A stretch of DNA of 9,275 bases, taken from Betaproteobacteria bacterium (GTDB lineage: Bacteria; Pseudomonadota; Gammaproteobacteria; Burkholderiales; Casimicrobiaceae). Made by a program: the position numbers and the translations under genes. The stretch is taken from NCBI GenBank assembly GCA_005883655.1, contig VBDA01000196.1, positions 1-9,275 on the forward strand, in the 5' to 3' direction. The notes beneath the pieces are model-generated. The model was given only the letters and a program-made list of their open reading frames with translations, was not told the DNA's origin and ran no database searches. This document shows positions 1 to 5,753 of the stretch, one piece after another (the first letter of the stretch is position 1; every line of letters begins with the position of its first letter).

Positions 1-578
1 AGGAAATTCTGGAACGCAGCGAGCTGATCGAACTTGTCCGCCCAGATGCCGGCAAGCAAGCCCAGCACGCCGAGGATCATGCTGCCCAGCAAGGCAAATG
101 CGAGCGCCCACAACGGGTGCGCCGGCGCGATGGGCGCGAACCACAACGTGACGAGGAACACGCCGAAACCGACCGCGATGCCACGCACCATCGCGCCGAC
201 CACATATGCCGCGAACAAATCGAGAGGCGACAAGGGCGGGAGCAGCACGAAGATCAGGTTACCGGTGATCTTGGACTGGATCAACGAGGACGAGCTGTTG
301 GCGAACGCGTTCTGCAGCACTGACATCATCACCAGACCGGGGATGAGAAACGCCGTGTAGCGGACCCGTCCGTCGAACACCGAGACGTGCGACTCCAGCA
401 CATGCGAAAAAATCAGCAGGTACAACAGAGACGTCAGCACCGGCGCGAGGATGGTCTGAAAGCTGACCTTCCAGAATCGCAACAATTCCTTGTAGAGCAG
501 CGTCTGCCAGCCCGAGCGATGCCGGATCGGCTCCATCGTCAGGCTCGCGCTCATTTCCGTGCTCAGTTTCGTGCTCAT
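1..578 (-). CDS. ABC-2 type transporter permease (YadH-like), partial, C-terminus off the left edge
   Basis: Inner-membrane permease subunit of an ABC-2 exporter, presumably the partner of the ATPase encoded just upstream. About 192 residues are visible and the frame stays open to position 1, so the 3' end is missing. The visible protein has a polar N-terminus (MSTKLSTEMS), then WQTLLYKELLRFWKVSFQT, typical of the amphipathic entry to this family. Hydrophobic segments follow: TILAPVLTSLLYLLIF, then TAFLIPGLVMMSVLQNAF, then a segment around AAYVVGAMVRGIAVGFGVFL, then one around ALAFALLGSMILGVLGLLAG. The start is uncertain: ATGs at 578 and 554 have near-identical upstream contexts (GGAA directly before ATG) because a 12-base tandem repeat spans the region, and a third ATG lies at 536. 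The gene begins 42 bases after the ATPase stop. In betaproteobacteria such a pair commonly trails the mla genes (known context). The substrate cannot be read from the sequence. Confidence 0.88.
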   Translation of the reverse strand, partial: MSTKLSTEMSASLTMEPIRHRSGWQTLLYKELLRFWKVSFQTILAPVLTSLLYLLIFSHVLESHVSVFDGRVRYTAFLIPGLVMMSVLQNAFANSSSSLIQSKITGNLIFVLLPPLSPLDLFAAYVVGAMVRGIAVGFGVFLVTLWFAPIAPAHPLWALAFALLGSMILGVLGLLAGIWADKFDQLAAFQNF

Positions 579-596
579 TTCCGGACTCGGTTCGCG
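549..596. repeat. Imperfect 12-bp tandem repeat over the permease start
   Basis: Four consecutive 12-base units can be read on the plus strand. Units 549-560 (GCTCATTTCCGT), 561-572 (GCTCAGTTTCGT) and 573-584 (GCTCATTTCCGG) are close copies, and 585-596 (ACTCGGTTCGCG) is degenerate. On the coding strand the repeat duplicates the GGAAATGAGC context, so it creates the two alternative start codons at 578 and 554 and the repetitive N-terminus of the permease. A change of one unit would keep the reading frame. Confidence 0.7.
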
Positions 597-620
597 CCCA
601 GTTTCATATTCGATTGGTAT

Positions 621-1517
621 TCAAGCGGCGCGCTTCATGATTCTGAGAAAGACCTGCTCCAGATCGGCCTCCTGCAGCGCAAGCTCGGCGATCGCGACAC
701 CGTGCTCACGCAAGGCCGAGAGCAGGCTCTCGAGCTCCGCGTAACTGGTCAGCGACAAGAGGTAGCTCGCGCCTTCGTGCCTCAGGACGCGCTCGCGCCA
801 TGCATCAGGCAAGGCATCGGCCGTGAGTCGCACCGTCAGGCCCGCGAAGCCGGACAGCAGGTTTTGCGTGGTATCGAGCGCGACAACTTTTCCGGCCTTG
901 AGCATTGCGATCCTGCCGCACAAGGCTTCGGCCTCCTCCAGATAATGCGTGGTGAGGATGATCGTATGCCCGTCGCGGTTGAGCTTGCGGATAAATCCCC
1001 ACAGGCTTTGGCGCAGCTCGACGTCGACGCCCGCGGTGGGCTCGTCGAGGACGATCACCGGCGGCTTGTGCACCAGCGCCTGTCCGACGAGCACCCGGCG
1101 CTTCATGCCTCCGGACAGCGCGCGCATATTGGCATCGGCCTTCGAAGCCAAATCGAGGTGATGCAGGATCTCGTCGATCCACGCATCGTTGTTGGAGAGA
1201 CCGAAGTAGCCTGCCTGAATCCTGAGCGTTTCGCGAACGGTGAAAAACGGATCGAACACCAGTTCCTGCGGCACCACTCCGAGGAGCCTCCGCGCCCAGC
1301 GATAATCGGTCACCACGTCGTGCCCCAGCACCCGCGCTGTCCCGCGATCGGCGCGGGTAAGCCCCGCGACGATTGAGATCAGCGTTGTCTTGCCCGCGCC
1401 GTTGGGACCGAGCAAGCCGAAGAATTCGCCCTCCTCGACCACGAGATCGACGCCGGCCAGCGCCTGCACAGCGCCAAAGCGGCGAGCGACATCGACGATT
1501 TCGACCGCGGCGCCCAT
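621..1517 (-). CDS. ABC exporter ATP-binding protein (YadG-like, CcmA/ABC-2 type)
   Basis: Cytoplasmic nucleotide-binding subunit that would power the adjacent ABC-2 permease. All ATPase motifs are present in the 298-residue product: Walker A GPNGAGKT (37-44), Q-loop Gln84 in VVPQE, signature LSGGM (134-138), Walker B VIVLDEP (154-160) and the H-loop His191 in TTHY. Residues from about 225 form the usual C-terminal extension of drug- or polysaccharide-type exporter ATPases, ending in DLEQVFLRIM. The start is the ATG at 1517, because the family N-terminus begins with a few residues before VEIVDVARRFG. The frame stays open upstream to 1781, but that part is the antisense-like extra frame of mlaB. 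The ribosome binding site is weak, and the start lies 34 bases after the mlaB stop, just past a small inverted repeat. Location as the next-to-last visible gene of the mla operon suggests co-expression. The substrate is unknown. Confidence 0.93.
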   Translation of the reverse strand: MGAAVEIVDVARRFGAVQALAGVDLVVEEGEFFGLLGPNGAGKTTLISIVAGLTRADRGTARVLGHDVVTDYRWARRLLGVVPQELVFDPFFTVRETLRIQAGYFGLSNNDAWIDEILHHLDLASKADANMRALSGGMKRRVLVGQALVHKPPVIVLDEPTAGVDVELRQSLWGFIRKLNRDGHTIILTTHYLEEAEALCGRIAMLKAGKVVALDTTQNLLSGFAGLTVRLTADALPDAWRERVLRHEGASYLLSLTSYAELESLLSALREHGVAIAELALQEADLEQVFLRIMKRAA

Positions 1518-1524
1518 TAAGGCA

Positions 1525-1562
1525 AACCGAGATGCGAAGTCAGGTGCGAAATCAGCTCGGTT
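1525..1562. repeat. Inverted repeat with nested direct repeat at the mlaB/ATPase junction
   Basis: Arms AACCGAG (1525-1531) and CTCGGTT (1556-1562) are perfect 7-base complements. The 24-base interior is two 12-base direct near-copies, GATGCGAAGTCA (1531-1542, sharing one base with the arm) and GGTGCGAAATCA (1543-1554). In mRNA the stem would include the mlaB stop codon region and end seven bases before the ATPase start. A role in coupling or damping translation is a guess. The loop is long for a strong hairpin, and no U-run follows, so it is not an intrinsic terminator. Confidence 0.45.
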
Positions 1563-1857
1563 CCGCGACCAGCAGGTCCTCGACGCCGTAGAGCTGCGCG
1601 AGCGAAGCCAGGCTCGGCGGAAGATGAGCAAACGTAAGCGGCTTGCCTCCGACCGCCGCGCGGCGCTTCCATGCGAGCAAAAGCGCAACGCCCGCCGAGT
1701 CGACCGCCTCGACACGTTGGAGATCGATGACGCCGGTCGCGGGTAGCGCCGTTTCGGTGCTGGTGGCGAGCACCGTCGCAACGGAATCCATGGTGAGCGA
1801 ACCGGCGGGCATCCAACGCTCCCCCTCCACCTGAAACGCGGGCGTGACTTCGCTCAC
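1552..1857 (-). CDS. mlaB: MlaB, STAS-domain subunit of the Mla phospholipid transporter
   Basis: Small cytoplasmic STAS-domain protein of 101 residues (E. coli MlaB is of similar size). In the MlaFEDB complex this subunit binds MlaF and is needed for its stability and activity. The STAS core is recognisable: strand VIDLQRVEAVDSAGVALLLAW (about 43-63) carries the conserved D-S/T-A-G turn with Asp53 and Ser54, the position phosphorylated in anti-sigma antagonists. A helix and the strand KPLTFAHLP follow, then a C-terminal helix containing LAQLYGVEDLL. It starts with GTG at 1857, overlapping the mlaC stop as GTGA, which implies translational coupling. The name rests on the STAS fold plus position directly after mlaC. 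Sequence alone would be a weak identifier, but the context is strong. Confidence 0.9.
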   Translation of the reverse strand: MSEVTPAFQVEGERWMPAGSLTMDSVATVLATSTETALPATGVIDLQRVEAVDSAGVALLLAWKRRAAVGGKPLTFAHLPPSLASLAQLYGVEDLLVAEPS

Positions 1858-2483
1858 TTCGGCGAGGGCGGCGGCGGCGCCGGGCCCTTGTTTTTCGTGT
1901 CGAGCGCCTTGATCAGGCCGTCGATGCCGGAGGTCCTGACGATGTCGCTGAACTCATCGCGGTAATTGGTCACCAGGCTCACGCCGGCGACCACAACGTC
2001 GTAGGCCTTCCAGCCTTCCGGTGTCTTGGTCATGTTGTAGTCGATCTGCACCGGCGCCTGCCCGGGACGACGCACTTCGGTGCGAACGATGACTTCGGCG
2101 TCGCCGGCGTTCATGCGCAGCGGCTTGTAGTCCATGGTGTTGTCCCGGTAGCTCGTCAGTGCTCCCGAATAGGTGCGTACCAGCAGCGTACGAAACTGGT
2201 CCGTGAGTTGCTGTTGCTGCTCGGGGTTGGCGTTCCGCCAGTTGCGGCCCACCGCCAATGCGGTCATGCGCGCGAAGTCGAAGTTGGGCGCGAGCTTGGT
2301 TTCGATCAGTTGCTTGACTTTGGCCTGATTGCCGGCTTGCAGATCCTTGTCGGAGCGGATCGTGGTAAGCACATCCTCGGCCACGCGCTTGACCAACGCG
2401 TCGGGCGCTTCCTGCGCTAACGCCAAGTCCGCCGACAGCGCGAGCGGCAGCATGATCAGGGTCGACAACAGCCTGCGTAGCAT
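1854..2483 (-). CDS. mlaC: MlaC, periplasmic phospholipid-binding protein (Ttg2D family)
   Basis: Soluble periplasmic carrier that shuttles phospholipid between the outer-membrane MlaA complex and the inner-membrane MlaFEDB complex. The product has 209 residues from the chosen start. A signal peptide (MLRRLLSTLIMLPLALS...) ends in ALA with likely cleavage after Ala23, before QEAPDALV. Family features follow: KVKQLIETKLAPNFDFARMTALAVGRNWRNANPEQQQQL, FRTLLVRTYSGAL, an alternating strand region (VIVRTEVRR, VQIDYNM), and GWKAYDVVVAGVSLVTNYRDEF. The start at 2483 is preferred because AGAGGA lies six bases upstream and the signal peptide then has the right length. In-frame ATGs at 2504 and 2519 lack a ribosome binding site. 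The tail is proline-rich (GPAPPPPSPK). mlaC follows mlaA after a 128-base gap and overlaps mlaB by four bases. Confidence 0.93.
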   Translation of the reverse strand: MLRRLLSTLIMLPLALSADLALAQEAPDALVKRVAEDVLTTIRSDKDLQAGNQAKVKQLIETKLAPNFDFARMTALAVGRNWRNANPEQQQQLTDQFRTLLVRTYSGALTSYRDNTMDYKPLRMNAGDAEVIVRTEVRRPGQAPVQIDYNMTKTPEGWKAYDVVVAGVSLVTNYRDEFSDIVRTSGIDGLIKALDTKNKGPAPPPPSPK

Positions 2484-2495
2484 GGTGGTCCTCTT
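2475..2495 (-). promoter_or_regulatory. Ribosome binding site deciding the mlaC start
   Basis: On the coding strand an AAGAGGA stretch (about 2489-2495) precedes the ATG at 2483-2481 by about five bases. The two upstream in-frame ATGs, at 2504 and 2519, have no comparable purine-rich element. This is why the shorter form of MlaC is preferred. Confidence 0.55.
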
Positions 2496-2552
2496 CGTAT
2501 TCATGGCTTGGGAACGCATGGACAGCGTAAACGGGCGTCGGTTCTTTGAATT

Positions 2553-2562
2553 GACTGCAGTC
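2553..2562. repeat. 10-bp perfect palindrome in the mlaA-mlaC gap
   Basis: GACTGCAGTC is self-complementary and sits near the middle of the 128-base gap between mlaA and mlaC (2484-2611). A six-base T run (2570-2575, plus strand) lies on the mlaA side, which is A-rich in the mRNA. This is the only sizeable gap inside the mla operon. Whether the palindrome is an operator, a processing site or chance is not decidable here. No clear promoter hexamers were found with it. Confidence 0.35.
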
Positions 2563-2611
2563 GGAGCCCTTTTTTCCGTCGCGCACCAGAAGACTGCTCA
2601 ACGTCCTGTCG

Positions 2612-3319
2612 TCACTCTTCCTCGGGTTCCGGTGGCGGCTTACCGTTGTAGAGCTGGTAGCGCCGCGCTCTCAAGTAGGCATTGCGCAGGAAGCGGTACC
2701 TGTCGATGGAGGCCGTGTCGAGCACGCCTTCGCTCTGGAGCAGTTGCGCGCGAGTGTCCAGGTAATTAAGCCCCCAGAGCGAATTGCGAACGGCAATATC
2801 GCTGATATACCCGGTCGGGCTGAAGTAGATCCGCACCACAGCGCCGGTGCCGTCACGCACGGTTGTCGGACCGAACAGTGGAATGAAAAGATATGCCCCG
2901 TCGGGTGCGCCCCACTTGCCGAAGGTCAGGCCGAAATCGTTGTGGTCCTTGGTGATGCCCATCATCGATGCTAGGTCGAAGATACCGGCCAGTCCGAAAG
3001 TCGAGTTCAGCAGCACGCGACCGAAGGCGTCTCCGGCGCGATTGCCGTCGCCCTGCAGCGCGTCGTTGATGCCGGTAAAAATGTCGTCGATGTTGCCGAA
3101 GAAATTCGACACGGCAGTGCGTATCGGCTCCGGCCACACTTGGACGTACGTCTTGGCGACAGGCTTGATGACGGCATCGTCGACAGCCGTGTGCACGGAG
3201 TACATCGTCCGGTTCCATGGCTCCAGGGGGTCGACCTTCGAGGGTGCCGCGGCACAGCCGGCGAGCACCACCGCGCAGAGAGCCAGCGCGGGTGCAATTG
3301 TGCGATTCAGTGACTTCAT
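2612..3319 (-). CDS. mlaA: MlaA/VacJ outer-membrane lipoprotein
   Basis: Outer-membrane lipoprotein that, with a porin, removes mislocalised phospholipid from the outer leaflet and passes it to MlaC. The product has 235 residues. The lipoprotein signal has lipobox LAGC with Cys22 as the lipidated residue. Family motifs are clear: DPLEPWNR (30-37), the stretch VSNFFGNIDDIFTGINDALQG, RVLLNSTFGLAGIFDLAS, then DFGLTFGKWGAPDGAYLFIPLFGP and TVRDGTG, and a final region with RYRFLRNAYLRARRYQLYNG. The tail is PPPEPEEE, unusually acidic and proline-rich. The start is the ATG at 3319, which overlaps the mlaD stop as ATGA. The same frame is open upstream to 3793, but that stretch is only the shadow of mlaD. 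Carrying mlaA between mlaD and mlaC differs from E. coli, where mlaA is unlinked. Confidence 0.96.
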   Translation of the reverse strand: MKSLNRTIAPALALCAVVLAGCAAAPSKVDPLEPWNRTMYSVHTAVDDAVIKPVAKTYVQVWPEPIRTAVSNFFGNIDDIFTGINDALQGDGNRAGDAFGRVLLNSTFGLAGIFDLASMMGITKDHNDFGLTFGKWGAPDGAYLFIPLFGPTTVRDGTGAVVRIYFSPTGYISDIAVRNSLWGLNYLDTRAQLLQSEGVLDTASIDRYRFLRNAYLRARRYQLYNGKPPPEPEEE

Positions 3320-3786
3320 TTCTTCGCTCCTGCGTCGGATGCCTTGTCGAAGAGAAACTGTCCGATCAGCTTCTCGATTACCACCGCCGATTGCGTCTTG
3401 GTGATCTTTTCTCCATCCTTGAGCATGACCGTATCGCCACCGGCGTCGAGCCCGATGTACACCTCGCCGAGCAAGCCGGAGGTGTTGATCGACGCGATCG
3501 TGTCCCTGGTGAACGACACATCGCGGTCGATGCGCATGGTGACGATCGCTTCGTAACTCTTCGGGTCGAGCCGGATGGACTCGACTCGGCCCACGATCAC
3601 TCCCGCTGCCTTGACCGGCGCTCGCAGCTTGAGGCCGCCGATATTGTCGAAGCTCGCCTGCAGATGATAGCCCGGAGTCCGATCCAGCGTAAGCAGATTT
3701 CCCACCTTCAACGCCAGGAAGAGAATTGCGCCAAACCCGATGGCGACGAAAATGCCGACCCAGAGATCGATTGTGGAACGATTCAC
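3316..3786 (-). CDS. mlaD: MlaD, MCE-domain substrate-binding protein
   Basis: Inner-membrane anchored periplasmic protein whose hexameric MCE ring sits on MlaE and conducts lipid. The product has 156 residues, somewhat shorter than E. coli MlaD. One N-terminal membrane helix is visible (about 7-28, DLWVGIFVAIGFGAILFLAL). The MCE domain follows (about 39-117) with FDNIGGLKLRAPVKAAGVIVG and the segment TSGLLGEVYIGLDAGG. A hydrophobic helix near 133-147 (SAVVIEKLIGQFLF) matches the C-terminal pore helix of the family. It starts with GTG at 3786, overlapping the mlaE stop as GTGA, and its own stop overlaps the mlaA start. The short C-terminus after the pore helix is the main difference from the E. 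coli protein. Confidence 0.95.
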   Translation of the reverse strand: MNRSTIDLWVGIFVAIGFGAILFLALKVGNLLTLDRTPGYHLQASFDNIGGLKLRAPVKAAGVIVGRVESIRLDPKSYEAIVTMRIDRDVSFTRDTIASINTSGLLGEVYIGLDAGGDTVMLKDGEKITKTQSAVVIEKLIGQFLFDKASDAGAKK

Positions 3787-4595
3787 GAGCCAATTCCCCT
3801 GAACATGAACACAGTCAACACGAAGTCGAGCGCGAGGATCGCCAACGAGGAGACCACGACGGTGCGCGTGGTCGCGATGGAAACGCCTTCCGCGGTCGGC
3901 TTTGCGTCATAGCCGTCGAGGACCGCTATCAGCGATACGGCAGTGCCGAAAACCAGGCTCTTGATTATGCCGTTGCTCACGTCGGGCCACACTTTGACAC
4001 CCGCCTGCATCTGGCCCCAGAACGCGCCGGCGTCGACGCCAAGGATGCGGACGCCGATCAGGTAGGCGCCGAAGATCCCCAGCGCGGAAAAGAGTGCGGC
4101 GAGCAGCGGCATCGAAATGACGCCGGCCCAGAAGCGAGGTGCCACCACCCGCGCAATCGGATCGACCGCCATCATTTCCATCGCCGAAAGCTGCTCGGTC
4201 GCCTTCATCAAACCGATTTCGGCGGTGATCGCGGAACCGGCCCGGCTGGCGAACAGAAGACCGGCCAGCACCGGCCCGAGTTCCTTGACCAGCGACAGCG
4301 CCACCAGAATCCCCAGCTGCTCGTCGGCGCCATACCGGACCAGCACCTCGTAGCCTTGCAGCGACAGCACCATCCCGACGAACAAACCCGACGTCAAAAT
4401 GATCACCAGCGACAGCACCCCCGAGAAATAAATCTCGCGCAGCGTCAGATGCAAGCGCCGGAAAGCCGCCGGCGAGTGCCAGATGATGGCGACCATGAAT
4501 CGTGCCGCATAGCCCAGCCAGGCAATGCCGCCCGTCACCGCGCCGCCGAGGCGGCGCAGGCCTTGCCCGAGGTCGCCTAGCGCTTCAATTGCCAT
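3783..4595 (-). CDS. mlaE: MlaE, permease of the Mla phospholipid ABC transporter
   Basis: Integral inner-membrane subunit (270 residues, close to E. coli MlaE) that forms a dimer with MlaF ATPases beneath the MlaD ring. An N-terminal interfacial helix is followed by hydrophobic segments around LSLVIILTSGLFVGMVLSL (61-79), LGILVALSLVKELGPVLAGL (94-113), VISMPLLAALFSALGIFGAYLI (159-180), SLVFGTAVSLIAVLDGYD (213-230) and VVVSSLAILALDFVLTVFMF (246-265). The family signature KELGPVLAGLLFASRAGSAITAEIGLM is present, followed by EQLSAMEMMAVDPIARVVAPR, the coupling region that contacts MlaF. The ATG at 4595 shares one base with the mlaF stop (TGATG), and the stop overlaps mlaD, so translation is likely coupled on both sides. 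Confidence 0.96.
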   Translation of the reverse strand: MAIEALGDLGQGLRRLGGAVTGGIAWLGYAARFMVAIIWHSPAAFRRLHLTLREIYFSGVLSLVIILTSGLFVGMVLSLQGYEVLVRYGADEQLGILVALSLVKELGPVLAGLLFASRAGSAITAEIGLMKATEQLSAMEMMAVDPIARVVAPRFWAGVISMPLLAALFSALGIFGAYLIGVRILGVDAGAFWGQMQAGVKVWPDVSNGIIKSLVFGTAVSLIAVLDGYDAKPTAEGVSIATTRTVVVSSLAILALDFVLTVFMFRGIGS

Positions 4596-5461
4596 CAGGC
4601 GTCGACATCGGCGAAGAGCGAGTCGCGATAGGACGGCGCCGGATAATGAAACGCCACCGGGCCGTCGGGCGCGCCGTCGACGAACTGGCGAACGTAAGGA
4701 TCGGTCGACGCGCGAACCTCCTCGGGAGTGCCGCTGGCGACAATCGTTCCTTCGGATACGAAATAAAGCTGGTCGACCATTTTCAGGGATTCGTATACGT
4801 CGTGCGTCACGACCACCGACGTGATTCCGAGCGCGTCGTTCAAACGTCGTATCAACTGACCTACGATGCCGAGCGAAATCGGATCGAGCCCGGCAAACGG
4901 CTCGTCGTACATCACCAGCATCGGATCGAGCGCGATCGCGCGCGCCAGCGCGACGCGGCGACCCATGCCTCCCGACAGCTCGGAGGGCATCAGCTGCGCG
5001 GCGCCGCGGAGGCCGACCGCGTGAAGCTTCATCAGCACGAGGTCACGAATGATCTCCTCGGGCAGCTCGGTGTGCTCGCGCATGGGAAACGCGATGTTCT
5101 CAAATACGCTCATGTCGGTGAACAGCGCACCGAACTGGAACAGCATCCCGCAGCGGCGCCGCAACGCGTACAGCGCGTCAGGTTCGAGATCGGGCACCGA
5201 TTGCCCGCCCACCAGCACCTCGCCCGAGGCCGGCTTGAGCTGCCCGCCGATGAGCCGCAGGATGGTTGTCTTGCCGCTGCCGCTGGCGCCCATGATGGCG
5301 ACGATCTTGCCGCGAGGCACCGACATCGTGATGCCCTTCAGGATCTCGCGCGTGTCGTATGCGAAATGTACGTCGACGAGCTCGATCGCCGCAGCCGCAG
5401 GATCGAGTCGCCGCGTAGGGGACAGCGCGGCATGCGATGCCGCGGTGGTTGCAACCGGCAT
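4595..5461 (-). CDS. mlaF: MlaF, ATPase of the Mla phospholipid ABC transporter
   Basis: Cytoplasmic ATPase driving phospholipid transport by MlaFEDB. The product has 288 residues. Motifs: Walker A GASGSGKTT (58-66), Q-loop Gln109 in MLFQFGALFTDMSVFEN, the MlaF-typical LMKLHAVGLRGAAQLMPSELSGGM with signature LSGGM (162-166), Walker B LVMYDEP (182-188) and H-loop His220 in VTHD. The C-terminus DPYVRQFVDGAPDGPVAFHYP is the MlaF-specific extension, which in E. coli reaches the partner MlaF and MlaB. The start at 5461 is chosen because the promoter at 5493-5521 lies directly upstream. The open frame continues to 5593, but that start would lie upstream of the promoter, and those residues look like shadow of the antiporter tail. 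The first 25 residues are low in complexity (Ala/Thr/Pro), so a later non-ATG start cannot be excluded. This is the first gene of the mla operon. Confidence 0.95.
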   Translation of the reverse strand: MPVATTAASHAALSPTRRLDPAAAAIELVDVHFAYDTREILKGITMSVPRGKIVAIMGASGSGKTTILRLIGGQLKPASGEVLVGGQSVPDLEPDALYALRRRCGMLFQFGALFTDMSVFENIAFPMREHTELPEEIIRDLVLMKLHAVGLRGAAQLMPSELSGGMGRRVALARAIALDPMLVMYDEPFAGLDPISLGIVGQLIRRLNDALGITSVVVTHDVYESLKMVDQLYFVSEGTIVASGTPEEVRASTDPYVRQFVDGAPDGPVAFHYPAPSYRDSLFADVDA

Positions 5462-5492
5462 TTTCTTGATGGACCGTTCTGCAGGGACGTTG

Positions 5493-5521
5493 ATTGTAGC
5501 GGGTTCACCCCCACCCAACAA
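5493..5521 (-). promoter_or_regulatory. Sigma70-like promoter of the mla operon
   Basis: On the minus strand the -35 candidate TTGTTG (5521-5516) and the -10 TACAAT (5498-5493) are separated by exactly 17 bases. The -10 matches five of six consensus positions and the -35 three of six. The predicted transcript would start near 5486, giving a leader of about 25 bases before the mlaF ATG at 5461. The spacer holds a small GGGT/ACCC inverted repeat (5501-5510), which might be an operator but is short enough to be chance. The whole 79-base gap between the antiporter and mlaF (5462-5540) is accounted for by this site and the leader. Confidence 0.6.
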
Positions 5522-5540
5522 CGACCGGATGCTTGTGAGA

Positions 5541-5753
5541 TCAGCCTCGCAACAGCGTTTTCTCCGCCGATGCAAGATCCTCGGGGCGGCCAAGCAGCAC
5601 CAGAATGTCGCCGGCTTCGAAGCGATACTGTGATTGCGGCACTTCCGATCGCGCGCCGCGGCGGCGCACCCCGGTTACCTCGACTCTGTCGCCGAGCGCG
5701 ATTTCGCCGAACGACTTGCCGACGGCGCTCGCGCGCTCGGTCAATCGCACCGA
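5541..5753 (-). pseudogene. Out-of-frame TrkA-C domain of the antiporter
   Basis: This 70-codon stretch reads SVRLTERASAVGKSFGEIAL, then DRVEVTGVRRRG, then a strand with FEAGDILVLLGRPEDLASAEKTLL and a stop. AVGKSFGEIAL, the strand VEVTGVRRRG and EAGDILVLLG are the normal pattern of RCK C-terminal (TrkA-C) domains that follow TrkA-N. It lacks its own convincing start or ribosome binding site, so it is best read as the detached end of the antiporter gene rather than a separate gene. Its intact coding pattern up to the stop suggests the frame was lost recently or in sequencing. The linker normally found between RGFF and the TrkA-C domain also appears shorter than I recall for the family. Confidence 0.75.

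Noticed and set aside
387..1376. Long plus-strand open frame (329 codons) opposite the ABC ATPase
   Set aside because: It is antisense to a clear ATPase gene, has an arginine/glutamine/histidine-rich composition with no family motifs, and is what GC-rich codon bias produces on the opposite strand.
2533..2576. Possible plus-strand intrinsic terminator ending in a T run
   Set aside because: Only four base pairs (GGGC/GCCC) can be formed around a long loop, and no transcript is expected in that direction here.
2612..3793. MlaA as a 393-residue protein with a long N-terminal extension
   Set aside because: The extra residues are the wrong-frame reading of mlaD. A lipoprotein signal with lipobox LAGC begins at 3319, and the ATGA overlap with mlaD supports that start.
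5501..5510. GGGT/ACCC inverted repeat in the mla promoter spacer as an operator
   Set aside because: Arms of four bases are too short to support a regulator site without comparative data.
5338..5540. Antiporter C-terminal extension of about 67 residues beyond the TrkA-C stop
   Set aside because: It is arginine/serine-rich, overlaps the mla promoter and mlaF coding sequence, and appears only because the frame is shifted upstream.
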